This document shows, one piece after another, positions 1-5,437 of a stretch of 11,187 nucleotides of DNA. A model generated the notes under the pieces. That model searched no databases. It worked only from the letters and a program-made list of their open reading frames with translations, and was not told where the DNA came from. This DNA comes from JADJEI01 sp035328465 (GTDB lineage Bacteria; Bacteroidota; Ignavibacteria; Ignavibacteriales; Ignavibacteriaceae): NCBI GenBank assembly GCA_035328465.1, contig DAOLIQ010000099.1:1-11187 (forward strand), written 5' to 3'. Position 1 is the first letter of the stretch; every line of letters begins with the position of its first letter. Both the position numbers and the translations under genes were made by a program.

Positions 1-1421
1 CCGGCAAACATTTGAAGATTCCATCGATAATGAAAATTATCTTCCCACGCTCCCTGTGGTCCGCCATGAATTAAAAACAGCATTGGATAATTTTTGTTCG
101 GATCGAAAAACGGAGGCTTTACCAAGATTGATTGAACTTTTTGTCCTTCGGCACCATCTGACCAAAATGTTTCTATCGAATTCATTTCAAGCTGAGAAAG
201 TAATACCTTATTTGTAAATGTAATTTGAAGAAGTGTATTTTTTCCATCGGTACTAATAGAGAAAATTTCGGAAGGTAAATCACTTCGTTGTTTTAAGAAG
301 AAAAGATTTTTACCATCTGCGGAAAGTTTGATATTCGTATTATAATTTTCTTCGTAAAAAAGCTCAGTAGTTTCCGTTTCAATATTTAGTTTATAGATAG
401 AACTGTAAATTCCATTTTGAGAAGTGAAATAAATAAACTTTGAATCGGGCGACCAAATAAATTCTTCAACTGAACGATCAATATTGTGTGTTAATATTTT
501 TTTATCACCCGAAGTTCGATCGAATAAAATTAAATTTCTCTTGTCTGCTTCAAAACCGGCGCGTTCCATTGAAGTCCACGCAAGATATTTTCCATCTGGA
601 GAATAAACAGGTTGACAATCATTCCCTGCGCTTGTTGAAATTAGTTTTGGTGTTTTAAGTGAAGTCATACTTAAAAGATAAATTTCATTGTTAGTGCTGA
701 CGGCAGAGGTGAATGTCGGATTCATGGTAAATGCAATTTCTCTGCCATCGGGAGAGAAATTAAAATCATTTGATGAGCCGAGAGCAAGCGGCGGAACATC
801 TTCTTTACTGCCTTCAGTTAAATCGGTATAATTTCCTGATTCAACATCGAGCATAAACAAATGGCTGCGTTTCTGGCCGCGCCAGCTATCCCAGTGGCGA
901 AACATAAGCGAAGAAAATATTTCTGCTTTCACTTTGCTTTCTTCTTTTGCCTCATCCTTTTGTTTATTGCAATCCTGCGTAAGGCAATCGGGATAAACAG
1001 AAGAAATAAACAAAATCTTTTTACCATCGGCAGACCACTCAAAATCGGAAGCGCCGGAATAAACATCAGTCATCTGTTTTTCATTACCGCCGCTTAGATC
1101 AGCAACAAAAATTTGATTATCACGTGTGAAAGAAAGCGACAATCCATCAGGAGAAAATTTCGGCTCAAGTTCATTCTTATCAGAATTTTTGAAGGCTCTC
1201 AAATTACTTCCTTCGCTGTTGATTAAATAAATATCTGAGTTGCCTTTGTTAGCATCGAAGGAGTAACTGGATACAGAAAATGCAATTACATTTCCATCGG
1301 GCGAAACATCAAAGGAGGTAATCCGGTTCATTGCCCAAAGATCATCAACGCTGATCGCATGTTTATTCTGTGGAACGATAGTAATTGAAAAAAGCAAAAT
1401 TGCCAAAATGATTTTTTTCAT
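1..1421 (-). CDS. S9 family (DPP5-like) exported serine peptidase, partial (C-terminus outside the window)
   Basis: The frame is open from an ATG at 1421 to the left edge, giving 473 codons and no stop. The protein starts with a probable signal peptide (MKKIILAILLFSITIVPQ). It then has repeated 'SPDG', 'SADGK' and 'SPDSK' blades typical of a WD40-like (PD40) beta-propeller. A segment near residues 140-190 with 'YPDC..DCNK', 'ESKVKAEIF' and 'RHWDSWRGQKRSHLF' is characteristic of S9 dipeptidyl-peptidase 5-like enzymes. The alpha/beta-hydrolase domain begins with the oxyanion motif HGGP at about 452-455. The catalytic Ser, Asp and His would lie beyond the edge, since such proteins are usually 650-700 aa. 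In this family the propeller gates a hydrolase that removes dipeptides or acylated residues from oligopeptides, usually in the periplasm. An AGAGG Shine-Dalgarno sits just upstream of the ATG. The gene is divergent from the methyltransferase at 1559. Confidence 0.9.
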   Translation of the reverse strand, partial: MKKIILAILLFSITIVPQNKHAISVDDLWAMNRITSFDVSPDGNVIAFSVSSYSFDANKGNSDIYLINSEGSNLRAFKNSDKNELEPKFSPDGLSLSFTRDNQIFVADLSGGNEKQMTDVYSGASDFEWSADGKKILFISSVYPDCLTQDCNKQKDEAKEESKVKAEIFSSLMFRHWDSWRGQKRSHLFMLDVESGNYTDLTEGSKEDVPPLALGSSNDFNFSPDGREIAFTMNPTFTSAVSTNNEIYLLSMTSLKTPKLISTSAGNDCQPVYSPDGKYLAWTSMERAGFEADKRNLILFDRTSGDKKILTHNIDRSVEEFIWSPDSKFIYFTSQNGIYSSIYKLNIETETTELFYEENYNTNIKLSADGKNLFFLKQRSDLPSEIFSISTDGKNTLLQITFTNKVLLSQLEMNSIETFWSDGAEGQKVQSILVKPPFFDPNKNYPMLFLIHGGPQGAWEDNFHYRWNLQMFA

Positions 1422-1445
1422 CAGTGCCTCTTGTTATTGTTGTTT

Positions 1446-1476
1446 CAAAAATAGTCTAAGATGAGCTTAAAGGCAA
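1446..1476 (-). promoter_or_regulatory. Candidate Bacteroidota-type promoter for the S9 peptidase
   Basis: On the minus strand, TTG (1474-1476) is followed after 20 bases by TATTTTTG (1446-1453). This matches the Bacteroidota sigma-A pattern of a -33 TTTG-like box and a -7 TAnnTTTG box. It lies about 25 bases upstream of the peptidase ATG, in the intergenic gap before the divergent methyltransferase gene. It is a motif match only; AT-rich DNA gives such matches by chance, and it is not certain that this lineage uses this consensus. Confidence 0.35.
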
Positions 1477-1558
1477 CGAGCAAAATATATCTGCCGAATG
1501 CGTAAGTTCATTTCAAAATATTTTTATAATTTAGTAAAGAAAATTTAAGAGTTATGTT

Positions 1559-2266
1559 TTGAACGGCAATAAATATTTCATCCCCGGCTCGGATAAACAA
1601 CTGAACCACCTTCTCAATTATTTTGAACCACGAAATAAAAAAATCCTCGTCATCGGATCCGGCTGTGAAGAATTTGCAAAAATATTTCACCAGCTTGGTG
1701 CTGAAGAAGTTTACCACGTTGTAGAAGATAACGACTCACTTCTTCGTGCAAGAATTGCATTGACTGATTTTAAACAAATACAAACCCGGTTAATGGAATT
1801 TGAAAATTTGGATTTTATTCAGCCAAAGTTTGATCTTGTAATTGCGCAAGGATCCGTTTCAAACAAACGAAGAAACAAAATAATTAAAGAGTTAAAAAGA
1901 ATTTCTGTTGAAAGAGCGATAATTTCAATAGGCGAATTGGTCAATCTTGCCGAAGATGTTCCGGCATTTGTGAATGAAGCATGGGAGCGATCCTCTATCT
2001 CTCCGTTATTTAAAAGTGAAATTCAAAATTATTACACAGATAGAAAATTTGAAATCATGGCGTTTTCAGATTTATCTTTCACATTGACTAATTTTTATAA
2101 AGAGAGTAAAAGAATGCTTGACGCAGCTCTTGAGCAAATGGCAGAAGATGAAAAAAAATATTATAAAAAATTGTTGAAAAAAATCAGTCACGAATCTAAT
2201 GTCTATTTAGATTTGGGTGGGGATAAATTTATGGGATTTGTTTCACTGGTTCTGAGAAAGGTTTAA
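1559..2266 (+). CDS. Small class I SAM-dependent methyltransferase-like protein, substrate unknown
   Basis: This is a 235-aa soluble protein without a signal peptide. Residues 27-40 (KKILVIGSGCEEFA) look like motif I of a Rossmann methyltransferase. Motif I is degenerate: Glu stands where the third glycine of GxGxG is expected. Acidic residues at 'VVEDND' (54-59) could hold the SAM ribose, and 'FDLVIAQGSV' (91-100) resembles motif IV. The C-terminal third is Lys/Glu-rich and helical before a final beta-hairpin ('GFVSLVLRKV'). The start is taken as TTG 1559, because AAGAG at 1547-1551 is 7 bases upstream; the only nearby ATG (1554) runs into a stop after two codons. The stop overlaps the rlmD start by one base, so the two are almost certainly co-translated. 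The substrate cannot be read from the sequence; an RNA or translation-related role is an inference from the neighbour. Confidence 0.75.
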   Translation: MNGNKYFIPGSDKQLNHLLNYFEPRNKKILVIGSGCEEFAKIFHQLGAEEVYHVVEDNDSLLRARIALTDFKQIQTRLMEFENLDFIQPKFDLVIAQGSVSNKRRNKIIKELKRISVERAIISIGELVNLAEDVPAFVNEAWERSSISPLFKSEIQNYYTDRKFEIMAFSDLSFTLTNFYKESKRMLDAALEQMAEDEKKYYKKLLKKISHESNVYLDLGGDKFMGFVSLVLRKV

Positions 2267-3720
2267 TGATGGATACTAAAATAGGGGATATAATAGAAGT
2301 TGATGTTGATAAATATGCTTTTGAAGGAAAAGGAATTGCAAGGGTTAACCGCAACTCCATTATTCCGGATAAATCAGCAGAGAACGAACCCCCTAATTAT
2401 GTTGTATTCGTTGATGGCTCTTATCCCGGCGATAAGGTCTCTGCTCGTTTAACTAAAATTAAGAATAGCTACTCCGAAGCAAAACGAATTAACATTATAA
2501 AACCTTCCGAATTCAGAGTTGATCCGAGATGTAAATATTTTGGTAACTGCGGCGGCTGTAAACAGCAGGACCTGGACTACCAAACTCAAGTTAGTTTTAA
2601 ACAACAGCAGGTTCAGGAAATATTTGAAAAGATGGGGGGGCTGACTGATTATATTTGCGAAACTATTCTTCCCTCCGATAAAATTTTTTACTACAGAAAT
2701 AAAATGGAATTTTCATTTGCCGAACGCAAATGGTTGCCCGAAGCCGAATTTAAAGCCAGTGGGGGCGTTCCCGGGATTTTTGCGCTTGGCTTGCATCTAC
2801 CTGGATTTTTCGATCGGCTGCTTGATATTGATGAATGTTTCTTGCAATCAGAACTGAGCATCAAAATTGTAAATTTTACACGGGATTTATTTAAGGACAG
2901 CGGTGTTCCTGTTTACACAACCAAAACTCACACTGGCTATTTGCGTAATCTTGTTATTAGAACCTCGCATCATACCGATGACATTATGGTCAATCTCGTC
3001 ACCGGCACTGATAATGAATTGGTTATGAAAGAGTACACGGCAGCTTTGTTAAAACAATTTCCTGAGATAACTACAATTGTAAATAATATCTCGCTAAAAA
3101 AAGCCTCTATCGCTGTTGGAGATTATGAAAGGATTTATCACGGAAGCGGTTTTATTTCCGATTCAATCGGTGAGTTCAATTTTAGAATAAGTGCTAATTC
3201 CTTTTTTCAGACAAATACTTTGCAGGCTGAAAAACTTTATCAAACAGTTGTGGATTTCGCTGAGTTTACCGGCGATGAAATTGTTTATGATTTATTCTGT
3301 GGAACAGGAAGCATTGCAATTTTTATTTCAAAATTTGTTAAAGAAGTTTTTGGGTTTGAAAGTGTTGAAGCTTCGATAGTTGATGCAAAAGAAAATACAC
3401 TTGCAAATAATGTTTTCAACACAAAATTTATTAATGCAAATCTTTTGGAATCTGTAGCGCCTGCGTTAAAAAAAAGAAAATTACCAAAACCGGATTTCGT
3501 AATTCTTGATCCTCCGAGAAATGGTCTTCATAAAAATACTATTTACGATGTGATGGAAATGAATCCCCGCAAAATTATTTATGTAAGCTGCAACCCAACT
3601 ACGCAAGCTCGCGACATTCGAAAGTTTGTTGACCTCGGCTATGACCTTGTAAAGATAAGACCTGTTGATATGTTTCCCCACACCTTTCACATTGAGAATG
3701 TTGCTTTGCTTGTGAAGTGA
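2266..3720 (+). CDS. rlmD: 23S rRNA (uracil-C5)-methyltransferase, RlmD/RumA family
   Basis: The protein has 484 aa, near the upper end for this family. It probably transfers a methyl group from SAM to C5 of a uracil in 23S rRNA (U1939 in E. coli numbering). Residues ~1-80 form a TRAM-like RNA-binding domain ('GDIIEVDVDKYAFEGKGIAR'). Four cysteines at 89, 95, 98 (RCKYFGNCGGC) and 191 (DIDECFL) match the 4Fe-4S ligands of RumA. SAM motif I is 'DLFCGTGSI' (342-350), motif IV is 'DPPRNG' (415-420), the catalytic nucleophile is Cys442 in 'SCNP', and Glu477 in 'HTFHIENVALL' fits the general base. All key residues are present, so it should be active. It could modify U747 instead (RlmC or dual RlmCD specificity), which cannot be told from sequence alone. 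The stop lies 8 bases from the convergent toxin gene, and the last 69 bases are duplicated at 4452-4520. Confidence 0.93.
   Translation: MMDTKIGDIIEVDVDKYAFEGKGIARVNRNSIIPDKSAENEPPNYVVFVDGSYPGDKVSARLTKIKNSYSEAKRINIIKPSEFRVDPRCKYFGNCGGCKQQDLDYQTQVSFKQQQVQEIFEKMGGLTDYICETILPSDKIFYYRNKMEFSFAERKWLPEAEFKASGGVPGIFALGLHLPGFFDRLLDIDECFLQSELSIKIVNFTRDLFKDSGVPVYTTKTHTGYLRNLVIRTSHHTDDIMVNLVTGTDNELVMKEYTAALLKQFPEITTIVNNISLKKASIAVGDYERIYHGSGFISDSIGEFNFRISANSFFQTNTLQAEKLYQTVVDFAEFTGDEIVYDLFCGTGSIAIFISKFVKEVFGFESVEASIVDAKENTLANNVFNTKFINANLLESVAPALKKRKLPKPDFVILDPPRNGLHKNTIYDVMEMNPRKIIYVSCNPTTQARDIRKFVDLGYDLVKIRPVDMFPHTFHIENVALLVK
3652..3720 (+). repeat. Direct repeat copy 1: the 3' end of rlmD
   Basis: This segment matches 4452-4520 at an offset of exactly 800 bases. 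The 48 bases 3670-3717 are identical to 4470-4517. Over the 69 bases there are 5 differences, at 3654, 3663, 3664, 3669 and 3718. Upstream of 3652 similarity stops abruptly. The repeat holds the last 22 codons of rlmD, including the 'HTFHIENVALLVK' end with the general-base Glu. Together with copy 2 it brackets the toxin-antitoxin pair. Confidence 0.95.
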
Positions 3721-3728
3721 TGTTATAA

Positions 3729-4091
3729 CTAATAAATCCTTTTTCGAACGCGTATATTATTTTCGGAAACCACAATAAAGACATTGTTCTCCTTTAATAA
3801 ATTATTATAACATTCAAAGAAGTTTTTAGTTACACTTATTTTTTTGCCAATTGGGAGACCATGCAACCGGAGAAGTATAACACCCTTAATTATCTTTTTT
3901 TGTCTGAAAATTATTTCACCAAAATCTTTATCTGAGGTTATTAAAAAAGAGTTCTTCTTATTTGTAAATCTTAAAACTTCCGAATCTGAACATCCAGGGA
4001 TCAATTCACTAATTGATAATACATCCAGCTTCAGGTCCCTTAATGCATCTATTATCGGTTTATCAATATTTTCATCAGCAACAAATTGCAT
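3729..4091 (-). CDS. DUF5615 PIN-like toxin of a type II toxin-antitoxin pair
   Basis: The protein has 120 aa. It begins 'MQFVADENID', the conserved 'DEN' strand of the DUF5615 (Mut7-C/VapC45-like) PIN-fold family. It continues with 'GCSDSEV' (33-39) and 'LITSDKDFGEI' (50-60), the typical 'TxDkDFgel' motif, then 'GVILLRLHGLP' and a C-terminal 'NNIRVRKRI'. Acidic residues D6, E7, D36, E38, D54 and D56 are candidates for the metal site; PIN-fold toxins are typically metal-dependent RNases that cleave tRNA, rRNA or mRNA. The start is placed at ATG 4091, where TGATG couples it to the antitoxin stop; a TTG one codon earlier is less likely. The antitoxin-first order is normal for such pairs. RNase activity is inferred from the family. 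It is convergent with rlmD with only 8 bases between the stops. Confidence 0.88.
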   Translation of the reverse strand: MQFVADENIDKPIIDALRDLKLDVLSISELIPGCSDSEVLRFTNKKNSFLITSDKDFGEIIFRQKKIIKGVILLRLHGLPIGKKISVTKNFFECYNNLLKENNVFIVVSENNIRVRKRIY

Positions 4092-4324
4092 CAAATTCTT
4101 TTTTTCGATGGATAGACAATATCAGCTTTTAATACCTGCGCTGCGAACGCTAACGCAGCTTTGATTGTTTCGGCATTAAGTTGCGGATGCTCTTGTATAA
4201 TCTGTTCAATACTTTCACCTGCGGATAATTTTTCTAATATTAGTTCGACAGTTATTCTTGTTCCTGCTATGATTGGTTTACCCATCATTATTTTTGGATT
4301 AGAAATTACATAATTTTTATTCAT
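4091..4324 (-). CDS. DUF433 antitoxin (VapB45-like DNA-binding protein)
   Basis: The protein has 77 aa. 'ISNPKIMMGKPIIAGTRITVELILEKL' (7-33) is the signature of the DUF433 family. It is followed by helices typical of its winged-helix DNA-binding fold: 'SAGESIEQIIQEHPQLNAETIKAALAFA'. Family members pair with DUF5615 toxins as type II antitoxins, binding the toxin and the operon's own promoter. The start is ATG 4324, because AAAGGAG sits 8 bases upstream; a TTG at 4348 would lie upstream of that site and inside the likely -7 box. The stop TGA overlaps the toxin ATG by one base. The basic tail (YPSKKRI) and the two palindromes upstream fit autoregulation, which is an inference. Confidence 0.88.
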   Translation of the reverse strand: MNKNYVISNPKIMMGKPIIAGTRITVELILEKLSAGESIEQIIQEHPQLNAETIKAALAFAAQVLKADIVYPSKKRI

Positions 4325-4332
4325 GACAATTA

Positions 4333-4339
4333 CTCCTTT
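4333..4339 (-). promoter_or_regulatory. Shine-Dalgarno site that fixes the antitoxin start
   Basis: AAAGGAG on the minus strand lies 8 bases before ATG 4324. This is one of the strongest ribosome binding sites in the window and rules in the 77-aa antitoxin over an 85-aa form starting at TTG 4348. Confidence 0.8.
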
Positions 4340-4345
4340 ATTAAT

Positions 4346-4353
4346 CAAAATTA
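4346..4353 (-). promoter_or_regulatory. Candidate -7 box of the toxin-antitoxin operon
   Basis: TAATTTTG on the minus strand matches the Bacteroidota -7 consensus TAnnTTTG. It would place transcription initiation around 4338-4342, just before the Shine-Dalgarno site. No convincing -33 TTTG box is seen at the usual spacing. The palindrome at 4355-4371 abuts this box, so a protein bound there could block the promoter. Confidence 0.4.
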
Positions 4354-4354
4354 G

Positions 4355-4371
4355 TAATAATTGAATTATTA
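4355..4371. promoter_or_regulatory. Perfect palindrome 1, candidate operator of the TA operon
   Basis: TAATAATT and AATTATTA form a perfect 8-bp inverted repeat around a single G (4363). It lies directly upstream of the candidate -7 box and 31 bases from the antitoxin ATG, where type II antitoxins usually bind. Its all-AT arms make chance occurrence possible, but it is followed by a second perfect palindrome 25 bp further upstream, centre to centre. Confidence 0.45.
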
Positions 4372-4378
4372 TTTACAT

Positions 4379-4397
4379 TTTTAATAAATTATTAAAA
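4379..4397. promoter_or_regulatory. Perfect palindrome 2, candidate operator of the TA operon
   Basis: TTTTAATAA and TTATTAAAA form a perfect 9-bp inverted repeat around a single A (4388). It shares the TAATAA/TTATTA half-site with palindrome 1. The centres are 25 bp apart, roughly two and a half helical turns. Two operators side by side would allow cooperative, toxin-ratio-dependent repression, as known for other type II systems; here it is inferred from position only. Confidence 0.45.
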
Positions 4398-4451
4398 CTA
4401 ACTTTTTACACTATTTCATTTCCACATTATTAAAACAGCAACAATTGAATG

Positions 4452-4523
4452 AAAATAAGACCATTTGACATGTTTCCCCACACCTTTCACATTGAGAATG
4501 TTGCTTTGCTTGTGAAGCGATAA
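4452..4523 (+). pseudogene. Duplicated 3' fragment of rlmD (direct repeat copy 2)
   Basis: These bases encode 'KIRPFDMFPHTFHIENVALL' followed by 'VKR' and TAA, whereas rlmD itself ends '...VALLVK' and stop. Of the substitutions before the stop, three are synonymous third-position changes (AAG/AAA, CCT/CCA, GAT/GAC) and one gives Val to Phe. The old TGA is CGA here, adding one Arg before TAA at 4521. No start codon or upstream coding sequence is attached, so this is a gene remnant. The synonymous pattern implies divergence while both sequences were under coding selection, that is, descent from another rlmD allele and not a fresh local copy. It bounds the TA cassette on its distal side. Confidence 0.9.
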
Positions 4524-4614
4524 GCGAAAAACAGGATTCAGATTACGCTGATTGGGCAGATTAACCTAGATTTTATAATCTGTGTTAATCAGTTATCTCA
4601 GTGTCATCAGTGTG
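4524..4614. repeat. Hairpin-forming intergenic repeat, probably a dispersed element
   Basis: The gap between the rlmD fragment and the rsmI stop is filled with reiterated GATTA/CTGATT/CAGATT words. A 14-bp inverted repeat (4559-4572 with 4577-4590, two mismatches, loop TTAT) has weaker flanking pairing between the CAGATTACGCTGATT region (4539-4553) and the AATCAGTTATCTC region. Similar 'aatctgtgttaatcag' sequences are known as intergenic repeats in many bacterial genomes; that this one is multi-copy here is from memory of such elements and is not shown in this window. It has no T-run typical of an intrinsic terminator on either side of the stem. It ends directly at the rsmI stop codon. Confidence 0.55.
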
Positions 4615-5289
4615 CTATTGGTTATCAATTATCAGCACAAACTCCCCCTTCAGGTTCTCCTTTATCACGTGATTAAAAATATTTTGTGCATTACCACGGT
4701 AAAATTTTTCTCCTGTTTTTGTCAACTCAAATGCAAGCACACAGGGAATGTTTGCACCAAGAAGTTTTACAATGTCTTCAAGCAGAGATTTTAACCTGTA
4801 CGGTGTATCCATTAATACGATTGTCTCTTTTCTTCTTTTCAAATCTAAAAGCTGCTTCCTCCGGATATCTTTTTTAGGAGAAAGCCAGCCGTAGAAATAA
4901 AACTTTTCAAAATCCAATCCACTGCCGACTAAAGCTGTTAACAACGAACTCGCCCCCGGCACGGGAACAACATCAATTTTATTTTGGATCGCAATATCAA
5001 CGAGCAGATGCCCGGGGTCAGAAAAAAGGGGGGTTCCGCAATCTGAAATAAGTGCTGCTGTTTTTCCTTCCGCAAGTTTTAATAATAGCTCGTCAGCCAC
5101 TTCATTCTCATTGTGTTCGTTTAAAGAAAACAATTCCTTCTCGATTTTAAAATGAGAAAGGAATCTTCGTGCCTCCTTGAATTCTTCACAAATAATAAAA
5201 TCACATCCTTTTAATATTCGCAATGCTCGGAGAGTGATATCTTCATAATTGCCGATGGGCGTTGCGACGATGTAGAGTTTTGCTTTCAT
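4615..5289 (-). CDS. rsmI: RsmI-like 16S rRNA (cytidine-2'-O)-methyltransferase, short form
   Basis: This 224-aa protein belongs to the tetrapyrrole-methylase fold. It has the N-terminal 'LYIVATPIGNYEDITLRAL' typical of RsmI, 'ISDCGTPLFSDPG' (81-93), 'VPVPGASS' (108-115), and 'IPCVLAFELTKTGEKFYRG' (181-199), and ends with 'KGEFVLIIDNQ'. RsmI 2'-O-methylates C1402 of 16S rRNA in the decoding centre, using SAM. Two features are unusual. The common 'EDTR' motif is replaced by 'CEEFKEARR' (34-42). The C-terminal extension of about 45-60 residues found in E. coli-type RsmI is absent, the stop falling right at the intergenic repeat. It may therefore be a short RsmI or a related TP-methylase paralogue. 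The ATG at 5289 has no clear Shine-Dalgarno. It lies 148 bases downstream of the subtilase gene on the same strand, in a gap where no clear terminator is seen. Confidence 0.82.
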   Translation of the reverse strand: MKAKLYIVATPIGNYEDITLRALRILKGCDFIICEEFKEARRFLSHFKIEKELFSLNEHNENEVADELLLKLAEGKTAALISDCGTPLFSDPGHLLVDIAIQNKIDVVPVPGASSLLTALVGSGLDFEKFYFYGWLSPKKDIRRKQLLDLKRRKETIVLMDTPYRLKSLLEDIVKLLGANIPCVLAFELTKTGEKFYRGNAQNIFNHVIKENLKGEFVLIIDNQ

Positions 5290-5437
5290 AATTAAAAATT
5301 AAACAAAATATCGTTAGCGAATTTAAGCAGAGGCTGATGATAAAGTAATACAATAAAAGCCCTGTTTTAAACCTCAAACAAAAAATCCCGCCAGAAAATC
5401 GGAACTTTTAGTAAAAGAAACTATAGGGCAAAAAAAA

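Noticed and set aside
861..1097. Open frame of 78 codons on the plus strand
   Set aside because: It is antisense to the S9 peptidase propeller, whose frame is continuous and has clear family motifs; the translated product is of random composition.
3844..4164. Open frame of 106 codons on the plus strand across the TA pair
   Set aside because: It is antisense to the toxin and antitoxin, both of which match known families and have coupled starts.
3652..4523. CRISPR array or transposon ends
   Set aside because: There are only two repeat copies, they are coding sequence of rlmD, and no terminal inverted repeats or transposase gene are present.
4559..4590. Stem-loop as terminator for rsmI
   Set aside because: The stem is AT-rich and is not followed by a T-run on the minus strand; it fits better as part of a dispersed repeat.
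5405..5417. CTTTT-AGT-AAAAG palindrome after the subtilase gene as terminator
   Set aside because: The stem has only five mostly A-T pairs with a 3-base loop and no T-run, so it is too weak.
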